A stretch of 59,239 nt of DNA, taken from Clostridiales bacterium. GTDB lineage: Bacteria > Bacillota > Clostridia > Christensenellales > Pumilibacteraceae. Each line of letters starts with the position of its first letter. Within the stretch, counting starts at the first letter, position 1. Under the pieces are notes generated by a model. It saw only the letters and a program-made list of their open reading frames with translations. It did no database searches and was not told where the DNA came from. The stretch spans positions 1 to 59,239 of the forward strand of contig JAFLVE010000109.1 of the NCBI GenBank assembly GCA_022511445.1, given 5' to 3'. Positions 1-9,199 of this stretch are shown here, piece by piece. The position numbers and the translations under genes were made by a program.

Positions 1-1
1 T

Positions 2-3000
2 AAGAACAAGATAGATTTAAGCAGGCTTACTATTGAATATATAGCCAACCCCAACGATTATCCGCTTGATAATCTTAAGGCAAGCCGTATATACAATCTC
101 GTAAGAACTGCGGACGGTTTGGGCGTTTATACCGATATGGTTTACAGCGAAAGCTCGAAGGTGGAAAACACGTCCGGAACATATTTAATAGAAGCAAACC
201 ACCACAGCACTCTCAGTATTTACACCTCGCCGATTGTAAACGTAGACGGGGTAGGTCCTATCGTGGTCAAGCGTCCGTCCGACATTGCCGATACGATGCT
301 TCCCGTAGAAAATTCCTACTTGAAGCTTCCCAATTCTCCTACCGACTTCCCGTACGCGTCCTTGGGCTCGAACGATCTGTTCTCCGAAGGCTTGTACCGT
401 CATATCGTGGTTACGTTAGGCGAGGCGGCGGCTCAGGGCAGAAACGAGTATACCGGCGGATTTATACGCCTCGAAAGCAGCAGAACCGATATTCCGCTCC
501 AGATTAATATCCTTAACTTTATGCGCAATATCGACGAGGGCGGCATAAAGATTTACGGCTCGCATAACGGCGTTTCGGAAAGCGGACCGACGGAAGAAGA
601 TCTGATTGCGGCAATCGACGACGACGATGACATTCCCGCCGAGCTTACTTCCGTTATTATGGGTCTGTTCGAGGACTCGAACGGCGTTGTCGATCACACC
701 TCCGTAAAGCTTTACGTATACGTTAAGTACGAAGCTCCGTCCGATGACCAGTCGGAGTTTGAGCCTGCGATACTTCAGATACCCACCGGCTTTAAGGCAA
801 GCGAGGGAATGCGTTTTGACATGACCGGGCTGATGGAGCTGACGCCTACCGCGGATCCGACCGCTCTTGCGAATCCCGATTACTATAAGATTTGGGAGAT
901 TACGCTTTCCCTCGACCAGGAAACCGCGACCGACGGCACGAAGCCGGGGAACGTCGTTGTTTACAACCAGAGTGGCAGCAGCGACGTCGTAAGCCGCATT
1001 TCCGCCGCGCTCGATACGACCGTCATGACGGGCATGAAGTCGATAATAAAAACGGAGGACGGATTCAGGTCTATCGAGTTCGAGTTTGACTCCGCCGCGA
1101 CTATTACAAAATATATTTACCTCAATATCACGACCCATGCGGCCTTCGAGGGATATAACGGAATTAAGTACGATTATTCTAAACTTGCGCTTACGCTTGA
1201 ATCGGAGTTTAACGGTATAGCGATAAGCACCGAGCCCATTCGTAACGGTGACGCGTACGTTCCTATTCAGATTACTCCGAGTCAGCTCGATAAGGAGCTT
1301 AACGGAGACGCGATTTACTTGAAATTCGTGGATAATACGAACGGAATCAGTAAGGAAATTCCCGACGTTCGCGTTCTTTTAACGACCCGTACCGTCGTAT
1401 ACGATATCGATTTGGAAGAAGCCGAGTATTCCGTAGTCACGAACGGAAAGGACGGCGTTTATCAGGAAACGCCCATTACCGTTCTTTATAACCACGGCGG
1501 CGTTCCGCCTTCATCCACCGACGGCGTAGCGGTTAAGATTGCCGTTCAAAAAGAAGACGGCACCTTTAGCTTTGTCGAAAGCGCCTCGATAGATTACAAT
1601 ATCGATATTAAAAAGGAAGAGCTGCAGGGGAGCGGCGAGAAAAAGACTTACAAGTACACGCTCCGCGTTAAGGACAGCATGCTTTCGAGCGACAGCACGC
1701 AGTATTACGTGTACGCATACTACGAAAGTGACGAAAGCATCTTCGCGTATGCTCCCATAAGAATTACCACAACTGCGCTTGACATTGCGCTTTCCGATAC
1801 CGTAACCGATAACATTGCGGGCTCTGTTGCAACCCTTAACTTTAAGACAACCGAGCAGACCTACGACTTAAGCGCAAAGATTATAAACAAGGGTACTTCG
1901 GTTGACAACGACGGCTCGCACACAATAACCTACGCGCTCTTCTCCGATTCCGACCGTCGCAATCCGCTCGGAGAGGGTATCGCCTCGATAGAAAACGGTA
2001 TATTCAAGCTCCTTCAGCCGAGAGAGGCTTCGGGCACGATTTATTACAGAGCGAGCTTCGAGGACAGCGAGAGCGGCAAGACGCGCACTCTCGATCTTAC
2101 GATTAACTATACTACGTCGATAAGCAAGGTTTCGCTTACGGGTATAGACGAACATACGTATACCGAAAACGAAAGTCCCGATTACGCAGGCACTATAACG
2201 CTGTACTACGTTTCCGCTACGGCGTACACTAAGCTTGACCTTGCGGGTCACATAAGCGTGCTGACGGCGTTTGATATTGCTCCTACCGATTACACAGTTC
2301 GCTTTACCGCAGACAACGGCAACCTTATCAACGGCGCCATATTCGGCGGCAGCAGTAAGGTTATTATCCCGCTTTCGGCAGGCTCGACCCCGCTTACCAT
2401 TACCGTTACGGACGACACCGAAACCGTAGTTTCGATTAAAGTATTGCTCAATATCGTAGAGCTTCAGTCCGCTACGCTCGGCGAGTCCCAAGGTAGGATA
2501 GAGCTGTTCAGGAATGAGCAGAAATCCGTTACCGCTTCGCTCGCCGACGATTATTCCGTATTTAAGCCGTCATTCGATATTTCGGGCGACAGCAGGATTA
2601 TCGCCTCTAAATCGGACGGAAGCAATTCCGCCACCTTTACGTTATCGCTTGACCGCAACAAGTTTAAGTCCGATACCGATTCCGACGATACGCCTTACTA
2701 CCTTACCGTCACAATGACTTATCTCTACAAAGACGAGTTAAGTATGTCTGCCGATATAGTAGGGTCGCTTGCAACAACCGTAACGTATACTTTAACCGTA
2801 TACAAGGATTTCGGCAAGCTCGACTTTAACCTGTACGAAAACGATTCGTTGGTAGCCGCAAATTCGTCGATTAACATCAATAGCTCCGCTACCTATAAGC
2901 TTAAGTTTGACGTGCCTCAAGACAGTTGGTTCGTAGACGGCGACTGGACGTTTACCGCAGAATCCCTGCAAACCAATGTCGCCACGCTCTTAAACGGCGG

Positions 3001-6000
3001 CGTGTTTGTGTCCGGCGCGGTTACCGTCCTTCCTTCGACGACAGGCGCGGGTGCGGTTACGTTTAACTTTACCGCAAGGGGTTACGGCGCAGTGCTCACG
3101 TGTTCCAAGTCGTACACCTTCACCGTGCCCGGCAACGTTAGCGTTACTATAACGCCCAAGATTAACGGCGTTTCTCAAAGCGCGCTTACGTTCGGAGACC
3201 AAGAGACATCTAAAACAATAGAAATAGACTTTGACGGTGAAAATGCCGCCGAGTTTACCTACTCCGTAACCGTAACGGGCGCGGGTACAGCGTCGAGCGG
3301 CTGTGAAATCGACTTCGTAGGCGACGCAACCGCAGACTCCGTAAGCCATGCGGACGGCACCGACGTGTACACCCGCACGTTTAAGGTGACTAGGCCTACG
3401 ACGCTTATCCTCTCGTCGGCAGTCAAGCTTAACGGCGTAACTTTCTACTCCAAAAAGTATACCCTCGTTCTTACCGCGACGGCGCCCGACTTTACCGTAA
3501 AGAGCGCGAGCGACGCGGAAAAGGTTAACCCCGCGGAAACTCTTAAGCTCAGCGTTGAAAACAGCGCCGAAAAGTTTAAGGGCGAGTATACGGTTTCTTA
3601 CAGCATCGTTCAGTCCGAAACGGGCGTAACTTTAGGTAGCCCCGACGGTCATGATAATTGGGCCGTTACGCTTACCGCGCCCGAAAAGAACGTAAAAGAT
3701 AAGCTTGTAACCGTTCGCGCAAAGGTTGACGTAACGAGCGGCGCGTACAAACTCACGACGTACTACGTAGACAAAACGATTACCGTAGTCGGCATTCCTC
3801 TTCCTACAATCGATTGGAAGAACGGTATTACGGTGCTCGGTCCGAGCGCGGTTACCGCACCCGGCAAGATGATAGATTTGTCCACGTACGTAAACTTCAA
3901 TTCTCAAGTTAACGACAGCTACGGCGAGTCGTACACGTATACGGGCGAGATTTACGCCTACTCGGTGTCCTCCACAAGTCTTACTTCCGGGTTTGACTAC
4001 ACGCTTACTTCCGACGGTAAGCTTAATATACTTCAGAGCAATAACACCAAGAAGGGCGGCAAGATAACAATCGAAGTTACCGCCACGCTCGGCGCGGGCG
4101 CAAACAAGGGCAGCACGGTCAGCGCGACTCTTGTCGTCGTGATTATGCCCGAGCTTACGACAAGCGCGCCTAAGTTCGTTTCCGGTAAACCCGGCACGTA
4201 CACGCTCGGCACGCTTGCATATCCCGCAAACAGCACGGAAAACGGCACCGATTACTCCGTCAAGTACTCGTTGGTAAATAGCGGCGACGGCGCTTACTTC
4301 ACGCTGTTCGGCGATAGGATTACGGTAGAACAACCTGTCAAGGAAGTTAAAACCGTTCCCGTCAAGGTAGATATCGTTATCACCTCGGGCGAGTACGCGG
4401 GTACTGCGTTTACCACAAACATCGACGTTACCGTGCTCGGCACAAAGCTTAACGAGAGCGGCTCGGCAACTATCTCTTGGACCGCGGGCGAGGATAGCAA
4501 CGAATACTCGTACGTTACCGCTTCGAGCTTGGTTGACATGAACACGCTTACCGGCTGGTCGATATCCACGATTAGTGTTTCCACCGACAGCACGTCCTTT
4601 ACTCGCTTTAGGAATAACGGACAAATTGAAGCGGCATTCTCCGTAAATAAGGACTTTAACATAAGAGCCGTGGGCTCCTCGGATGCCGCAACCTTAACCG
4701 TTTACTACGATATCGTGCTTACCGGTACCGCGTCCGAAAGTCCCGTGCATTGCTACGGCGAGGGCACTATTACCGTAGAAGCCATTTCGCCCGAACTGAC
4801 GGTCGAGATTGACGGAGTAAACAACAGCGAGATTCAGCCGTCCGTGTCCATTCCCGGCGGACAGTCCTTTATCGTAAACTACACAGAAAAACACGGGCTT
4901 ACTCTCAGTGGAATAGATATATCCGATTTGGGCAGCGCACTCTCGTACACGGTATCCGGCTCGTCCATCCAGTTTACGGCGTCGTCCGTAGCCTTGGATC
5001 AGCCGATGAACGTTGTAACCGTAACTCTTAAGTATAACGGCAAAAACAGCGAAGTTACCGTCGATAAGAAGATTAATATCACCGTTACCGCAACTGTGCT
5101 TTCCGCATTCGACGTAACCAATACGAGCATAGAAGTCCTCTATCTTAACAGCGGTTCTTCCAATACTTATTACAACGTTTACTCGGTATGGACGGCTTCG
5201 GCGACAAACGATAGTAAGCATCCCGTACAGCTCGATATAAGGTCGTCGACCTACCTTTACAATCTCTTCGACAATAGCAACAGCGCGTCGAGCAAGATTA
5301 CGGTATACATGTTCGATAACCAAGGCGTAATGCAGGGAAGCAAGGAATATCAGACAAGCCGGCTTGCAAACAACGTCACGTCCATTACGCTCGATTTGTC
5401 CGAAACGGCTGCAAGCGAGATTCAGCGTTTGGTGCTTGTAATGCAGTTTAAGCGCACCATGTCGACAAGCGCCACGCTTACCGTAAACTACTACACCACT
5501 TCGGACGGCGGTAGATCCACCGATAACTACACGCAAAAGAGCTACACGATTCGCAGAATTAGTAACGGCACCGTTCCCGTAACGTTTGACGCCAACGGCG
5601 GAACCATAGCGGGTCGTCCCACGACTACCGTAAGCGGCAACGCAGGCGCAACATTGCATGCACCCGCCGCCGACCCCGTCCGCGAAGGTTATAGGTTTGA
5701 GGGTTGGTATCCTTTCACAAATCCCAACGCCACAGTCGATTCGGATATTATCGAAAATACCGACTTCTCGGTGCTCCGTGCAAACGACACGTTCACCATT
5801 GTATTTAACACCACCTATTACGCCGCGTGGTCGATTGTTCCTACAACGGTTACGCTCGATCCCGACGGCGGACAAATCAGCGGGGTAATGGGCACTAAAG
5901 AGATACAAGTGCACTTCGGCGAAGCGTACGGCGGTCAGTTGCCTACGGCGTCCGCTATGTCCAAAACGGGCTACACCTTTGCCGGCTGGTATTTGGAGGA

Positions 6001-7501
6001 GAACTTGGAAGCGCCCGTGCGTATTACATCCTCCACAATCGTTACCAAGTCGACCGCGCATACGCTTAAAGCTCATTGGACCCCGAAAACGTACAGAGTA
6101 ACGCTTGTCGATTCGCACGGCAAGGCGGAGATTACCTCTATCACGGTCACATTCGGCGGCGACTTTACCGGACTTCCCGAAGGTCTTACCGATACCGGCT
6201 ACACCTTTAAGGGTTGGTACGATAAACCGAATCCCGAAGAGAGTGATAACGCCGTTACTTCGAGTACGCAGATTAATTCCGAGCTCCTCGATAATTACGC
6301 TCTCTATGCGGTGTGGGAAGCGGTTAAATTCAACGTCTCGTTCAATAGAAACGGCGGCGACGGCAGTTCCGATCCGAGCCCCAAAACAGGCGTCGAGTAC
6401 GGCTCCGTATACGGCGAGCTTCCGACGGTGTCGAGAGCGGGATATACATTTGACGGTTGGACAAAGACCATAAACGGCAGCGATTACATCTACGCTTGGT
6501 CGAAAGTCACGGAGACTGCGGGCTTTACGCTTTACGCGCATTGGACGGCAAACACGGTTACCGTATCGTTCGACCGTAACGGCGGCGACGGCGAGGCGGA
6601 TCCGATTTCGAAAACCGTCGAGCGCGGCTCCGTTTACGGGCAGCTTCCGACGGTCACAAGGACGGGTTACGAATTTAAGGGCTGGACCAAGACTCTCGAC
6701 AGCGACGACTTTGTCAACGCTTGGGATACGGTCGATTCCGAAATCACCCTTCACGCGTCTTGGACCGCTAAGGAATACACCGTAACGCTTGTAAATATCT
6801 ACGGCAATCCCGCGGTAACGTTTATAAAAGTTAAATTCAACGAGAAGTTCACAACCCTTAGCGACCCCGCCGCCGTCACAGGCTACGAGTTTAAGGGCTG
6901 GTACGACAACGCGAATTACGGCGGAACGGCGGTTACAAACCAAACCGACGTAACAGACCTTGCGGACGGCTATACGCTGTACGCTAAGTGGGAGGCGAAA
7001 AAGATTACCGTTAACTTTGTCACAAACGACGGCGTCGGTACCGCGCAAGCTAAGGACGTTTACTACGGCGGCACTTACGGCACGCTTCCTACGCTTACAA
7101 AGGAAGGTCATACTTTCGACGGCTGGACAAAAACAAACGGCGGCATCGATTTTGTGTATGATTCGAGCAAGGTGGAGGAGACTGCCGATACCGTTACGCT
7201 CTACGCCAAGTTCACGCCCAAAACCTACACGGTAATACTTGTCGACTCTCACGGCAAGGCGCAGGTAACTTCCGTTACCGTCACTTTCGGCGGAAGCTTT
7301 GACGGACTTCCCGAGGAACTCGAGGACGACGGCTACACGTTCGATGGTTGGTACACAAGCCTCGAAGAGGGCGGTCAAAAGGTCGACGGCGAAACTCCCG
7401 TTACCAACCTTGACGAAGGCTATACGCTTTATGCCAAGTGGACGGCTAATTCCCCCGAGGAAGCGGGCGGCGCAGATAACCAGTCCGACCCGCAGTCCTA
7501 A
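2..7501 (+). CDS. Giant surface protein with InlB-type repeats (5' end outside window)
   Basis: The reading frame is open from base 2, so the gene begins upstream of the window and 2499 residues are visible. The first ~1850 residues are Ser/Thr/Val-rich beta-type sequence, probably tandem Ig- or cadherin-like modules, in which I do not recognise a named domain. From about nt 5570 to 7456 there are eight units of 70-85 residues of the Listeria-Bacteroides (InlB B / Flg_new) repeat type. Typical signs are 'FDANGG' or 'VDSHGKA' openings, 'GYTFxGW' cores and 'LYAxWTA' ends. Units 3 and 8 are especially alike. Such repeats occur in secreted adhesin-like proteins. The C-terminus ends in a short acidic tail with no LPXTG motif, no membrane helix and no choline- or GW-type anchor, so attachment to the cell is unexplained. 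The stop TAA is at 7499-7501. Surface location is inferred from the family. Confidence 0.85.
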   Translation, partial: KNKIDLSRLTIEYIANPNDYPLDNLKASRIYNLVRTADGLGVYTDMVYSESSKVENTSGTYLIEANHHSTLSIYTSPIVNVDGVGPIVVKRPSDIADTMLPVENSYLKLPNSPTDFPYASLGSNDLFSEGLYRHIVVTLGEAAAQGRNEYTGGFIRLESSRTDIPLQINILNFMRNIDEGGIKIYGSHNGVSESGPTEEDLIAAIDDDDDIPAELTSVIMGLFEDSNGVVDHTSVKLYVYVKYEAPSDDQSEFEPAILQIPTGFKASEGMRFDMTGLMELTPTADPTALANPDYYKIWEITLSLDQETATDGTKPGNVVVYNQSGSSDVVSRISAALDTTVMTGMKSIIKTEDGFRSIEFEFDSAATITKYIYLNITTHAAFEGYNGIKYDYSKLALTLESEFNGIAISTEPIRNGDAYVPIQITPSQLDKELNGDAIYLKFVDNTNGISKEIPDVRVLLTTRTVVYDIDLEEAEYSVVTNGKDGVYQETPITVLYNHGGVPPSSTDGVAVKIAVQKEDGTFSFVESASIDYNIDIKKEELQGSGEKKTYKYTLRVKDSMLSSDSTQYYVYAYYESDESIFAYAPIRITTTALDIALSDTVTDNIAGSVATLNFKTTEQTYDLSAKIINKGTSVDNDGSHTITYALFSDSDRRNPLGEGIASIENGIFKLLQPREASGTIYYRASFEDSESGKTRTLDLTINYTTSISKVSLTGIDEHTYTENESPDYAGTITLYYVSATAYTKLDLAGHISVLTAFDIAPTDYTVRFTADNGNLINGAIFGGSSKVIIPLSAGSTPLTITVTDDTETVVSIKVLLNIVELQSATLGESQGRIELFRNEQKSVTASLADDYSVFKPSFDISGDSRIIASKSDGSNSATFTLSLDRNKFKSDTDSDDTPYYLTVTMTYLYKDELSMSADIVGSLATTVTYTLTVYKDFGKLDFNLYENDSLVAANSSININSSATYKLKFDVPQDSWFVDGDWTFTAESLQTNVATLLNGGVFVSGAVTVLPSTTGAGAVTFNFTARGYGAVLTCSKSYTFTVPGNVSVTITPKINGVSQSALTFGDQETSKTIEIDFDGENAAEFTYSVTVTGAGTASSGCEIDFVGDATADSVSHADGTDVYTRTFKVTRPTTLILSSAVKLNGVTFYSKKYTLVLTATAPDFTVKSASDAEKVNPAETLKLSVENSAEKFKGEYTVSYSIVQSETGVTLGSPDGHDNWAVTLTAPEKNVKDKLVTVRAKVDVTSGAYKLTTYYVDKTITVVGIPLPTIDWKNGITVLGPSAVTAPGKMIDLSTYVNFNSQVNDSYGESYTYTGEIYAYSVSSTSLTSGFDYTLTSDGKLNILQSNNTKKGGKITIEVTATLGAGANKGSTVSATLVVVIMPELTTSAPKFVSGKPGTYTLGTLAYPANSTENGTDYSVKYSLVNSGDGAYFTLFGDRITVEQPVKEVKTVPVKVDIVITSGEYAGTAFTTNIDVTVLGTKLNESGSATISWTAGEDSNEYSYVTASSLVDMNTLTGWSISTISVSTDSTSFTRFRNNGQIEAAFSVNKDFNIRAVGSSDAATLTVYYDIVLTGTASESPVHCYGEGTITVEAISPELTVEIDGVNNSEIQPSVSIPGGQSFIVNYTEKHGLTLSGIDISDLGSALSYTVSGSSIQFTASSVALDQPMNVVTVTLKYNGKNSEVTVDKKINITVTATVLSAFDVTNTSIEVLYLNSGSSNTYYNVYSVWTASATNDSKHPVQLDIRSSTYLYNLFDNSNSASSKITVYMFDNQGVMQGSKEYQTSRLANNVTSITLDLSETAASEIQRLVLVMQFKRTMSTSATLTVNYYTTSDGGRSTDNYTQKSYTIRRISNGTVPVTFDANGGTIAGRPTTTVSGNAGATLHAPAADPVREGYRFEGWYPFTNPNATVDSDIIENTDFSVLRANDTFTIVFNTTYYAAWSIVPTTVTLDPDGGQISGVMGTKEIQVHFGEAYGGQLPTASAMSKTGYTFAGWYLEENLEAPVRITSSTIVTKSTAHTLKAHWTPKTYRVTLVDSHGKAEITSITVTFGGDFTGLPEGLTDTGYTFKGWYDKPNPEESDNAVTSSTQINSELLDNYALYAVWEAVKFNVSFNRNGGDGSSDPSPKTGVEYGSVYGELPTVSRAGYTFDGWTKTINGSDYIYAWSKVTETAGFTLYAHWTANTVTVSFDRNGGDGEADPISKTVERGSVYGQLPTVTRTGYEFKGWTKTLDSDDFVNAWDTVDSEITLHASWTAKEYTVTLVNIYGNPAVTFIKVKFNEKFTTLSDPAAVTGYEFKGWYDNANYGGTAVTNQTDVTDLADGYTLYAKWEAKKITVNFVTNDGVGTAQAKDVYYGGTYGTLPTLTKEGHTFDGWTKTNGGIDFVYDSSKVEETADTVTLYAKFTPKTYTVILVDSHGKAQVTSVTVTFGGSFDGLPEELEDDGYTFDGWYTSLEEGGQKVDGETPVTNLDEGYTLYAKWTANSPEEAGGADNQSDPQS

Positions 7502-7537
7502 TATCGTACAGTAAAAACTTTTCGGCGGAATAAAGCT

Positions 7538-8080
7538 ATGGCGGAAACATACACTGTCGATATATGCGGTAGGAAAGAAGCGCTTCCCGTTCTCGAGATA
7601 GGTAAAGGGGTTAAAATCTGTTTTTTCAATCTTCACGGCAACACATCTCTTACCGAGTATTGCGGGAAAAAGCTTGCAGAGCGTATAAAGGCATATAATC
7701 CCGACGTTCTTATCACGGCCGAAAGCAAGGGCTTACAGCTTACTCACGTTGTGGCGCGGGAGCTTAACCACCCGTTATATGCGGTTGCGCGAAAGAGCAA
7801 AAAGCTGTATATGCAGGACGGAATAGAGGTGTCGGTAAAAACCATTACTACCGCAACCGAGCAACATCTGTACCTTTCTGCGCACGACGTCGAGCTTATC
7901 AAGGGTAAGCGCGTCGCAATAGTCGACGACGTTATCAGCACCGGCGGATCGCTAAACGCGCTTGAGGCGCTTGTCGAAAAGGCGGGCGGCACGGTTATTT
8001 GCCGCGCGTTTGTCCTTGCCGAAGGTGACGCAAAGGATAGAAGCGACGTGGAATATCTCGCGACGATCCCGCTTTTGTAG
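7538..8080 (+). CDS. Adenine phosphoribosyltransferase-family protein
   Basis: This 180-residue protein carries the PRPP-binding loop of type I phosphoribosyltransferases, VAIVDDVISTGGS, at residues 126-138, preceded by the expected 'PDVLITAESKG' segment near residue 55. The layout resembles Apt (adenine + PRPP to AMP + pyrophosphate), but the N-terminus and hood region differ from classic Apt, so xanthine or another base is possible. Length fits the Apt family. It starts 36 bp after the giant surface gene, with only a weak Shine-Dalgarno (GGCGGA), and is followed by a good terminator at 8112-8142. No purine riboswitch is visible upstream. Cytoplasmic purine salvage is inferred. Confidence 0.7.
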   Translation: MAETYTVDICGRKEALPVLEIGKGVKICFFNLHGNTSLTEYCGKKLAERIKAYNPDVLITAESKGLQLTHVVARELNHPLYAVARKSKKLYMQDGIEVSVKTITTATEQHLYLSAHDVELIKGKRVAIVDDVISTGGSLNALEALVEKAGGTVICRAFVLAEGDAKDRSDVEYLATIPLL

Positions 8081-8111
8081 TACCGAAATAATACTATCCA
8101 AAATAAAAATG

Positions 8112-8142
8112 CACCGCGAGAGATTTTTCGCGGTGTTTTTTT
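8112..8142 (+). terminator. Intrinsic terminator after the phosphoribosyltransferase gene
   Basis: CACCGCGA pairs with TCGCGGTG across an 8-nt loop, followed directly by seven T residues. Confidence 0.85.
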
Positions 8143-8164
8143 ATGTTGTATATAATTTTAATGC

Positions 8165-8190
8165 AAGAAGCGGCAAAAAAGCCGCTTCTT
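8165..8190. terminator. Inverted repeat between convergent genes
   Basis: AAGAAGCGGC pairs with GCCGCTTCTT around a six-A loop, 23 bp past the 3' end of the minus-strand coat-like operon. Neither strand has a clean T-run right after the stem, so it may be a back-up terminator or an mRNA 3' stabiliser. Confidence 0.5.
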
Positions 8191-8212
8191 TGTCCTTGGT
8201 AATTTAGATTTA

Positions 8213-8842
8213 TCAGTCGTTACAGCCGCAGTTACAGCCGGCGTCCCAAACGACGGAGCCGAATTGCTTTTTTGCCTCGTTAATCTTGCTCACGTCGGCT
8301 TGCTCCGTTTCGTAAAGTCCGCGCGACGACATATATTCAAACGTTTCGTACTGGTCCTTGGCGCATTCAATAAGGTTTTCCTTTATAATGTTTCTAAGCG
8401 GCTCCTCCGCGCTCTCGCATAATGCGGTCGAGTATAGCTTTACAAGCTGTTTTTCGCATCCGAGCACGTCCGAAATTATCTCGTAGTCGTCGAGAGAACA
8501 GCGTTTTTGCGCGTTAGTCGTGTCGTTGCAGTCGCAGTTCCAATCGCAGGTTGCCGCCGTCTCGTCCGAGGGGTCGTATTCCACCGTGTCGCCGTACTCG
8601 TTTGCGCCGCCGTAGGTGCCGCTGCCGAAGCGCTCGTTCTCGTCGTCTTCGCTTTCTCCTTTATACAGCTCGCTTAAGTCGGTCGATTCCTTTGTTACAA
8701 AGCGGGTGGTGTCTACGCCGAACGACGGATCGACGGGGGTATACTCATCCTCGGCGTTCTCGCTGTCAGTGTAACCGTCCTTGTTTACGCTGTCGTACTT
8801 ATCGTCCTCCGAAAAGGGCATATAGTTTTCGTAATTATCCAT
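8213..8842 (-). CDS. Spore-coat-like protein, CotF-type helical C-terminus, Cys-rich tail
   Basis: This 209-residue protein has an acidic, low-complexity N-terminal half rich in Asp, Glu, Tyr and Ser, with a CDWNCDCND cluster near the middle. A helical region of about 70 residues follows (from 'SLDDYEIISDVLGCEKQLVKLY') that resembles the ferritin-like CotF coat family. The last residues are Cys-rich (CNCGCND). The start has a strong AAGGAG Shine-Dalgarno. It lies 12 bp downstream of the small gene at 8855-9037, and both probably share the sigma-G-like promoter at 9066-9096. A spore-coat or forespore role is inferred from the helical similarity plus that promoter. The Cys clusters could support cross-linking or metal binding. 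Confidence 0.6.
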   Translation of the reverse strand: MDNYENYMPFSEDDKYDSVNKDGYTDSENAEDEYTPVDPSFGVDTTRFVTKESTDLSELYKGESEDDENERFGSGTYGGANEYGDTVEYDPSDETAATCDWNCDCNDTTNAQKRCSLDDYEIISDVLGCEKQLVKLYSTALCESAEEPLRNIIKENLIECAKDQYETFEYMSSRGLYETEQADVSKINEAKKQFGSVVWDAGCNCGCND

Positions 8843-8854
8843 GATTTTCTCCTT

Positions 8855-9037
8855 TTAGTTTTTTTCGAGATAGTTTGCAAGGGTTTCGTAACGCAGTCTG
8901 TGTCCGTTTGCGAGTCTGCCGAGCTCGCATCTCAGCTCGCCGTCATCCGTCTCCGAAACGTAGTTACAGCACTTTTTGTAAGCAAGCTTTTCGCTGCGCA
9001 TAAGCTCGCTGATTTCTTCAAGGCTTTTTGTGGTCAT
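8855..9037 (-). CDS. Small helical protein, first gene of the coat-like operon
   Basis: This 60-residue protein is predicted all-helical, with two Cys residues at about 23-24 and another at 37. It resembles the short spore-coat-associated proteins that sit next to CotF-like genes in Clostridia. The Shine-Dalgarno AAAGGAG is 6 nt from the ATG. It is the promoter-proximal gene ahead of the Cys-rich coat-like gene. I cannot name a family with certainty; sporulation involvement rests on the operon partner and the candidate sigma-G promoter. Confidence 0.55.
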   Translation of the reverse strand: MTTKSLEEISELMRSEKLAYKKCCNYVSETDDGELRCELGRLANGHRLRYETLANYLEKN

Positions 9038-9065
9038 TTTTTGCTCCTTTTTTGTTTTGTAAGGT

Positions 9066-9096
9066 TAATATGAGAAAAGGCGGTTAATATTATTCA
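9066..9096 (-). promoter_or_regulatory. Candidate sigma-G (forespore) promoter
   Basis: Read on the minus strand, TGAATA (9091-9096) and CATATTA (9066-9072) are separated by 18 bp. This fits the published sigma-G consensus TGAATA-N17/18-CATACTA with one mismatch. It lies about 30 bp upstream of the ATG of the coat-like operon and no good sigma-A promoter competes with it. Confidence 0.6.
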
Positions 9097-9164
9097 TGCG
9101 TTTTCCGCCTTGTGATTATAGAGAATACCGCGCTTATAATATAAAAACGAAATTTAAAAACCGC

Positions 9165-9199
9165 TTGATTGTTGACGATAAAAGTTGTATAATTAGCTC
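9165..9199 (+). promoter_or_regulatory. Promoter of recX, predicted leaderless start
   Basis: TTGATT (9165-9170), a 17-bp spacer and TATAAT (9188-9193) are followed by only six bases before the recX ATG at 9200. The expected transcription start is therefore the A of the ATG. No Shine-Dalgarno lies in the preceding bases. Confidence 0.65.

Noticed and set aside
4694-7636. A 980-codon open frame on the minus strand opposite the InlB-repeat region
   Set aside because: It mirrors the third-position bias of the real plus-strand gene, has no recognisable domain and no ribosome-binding site.
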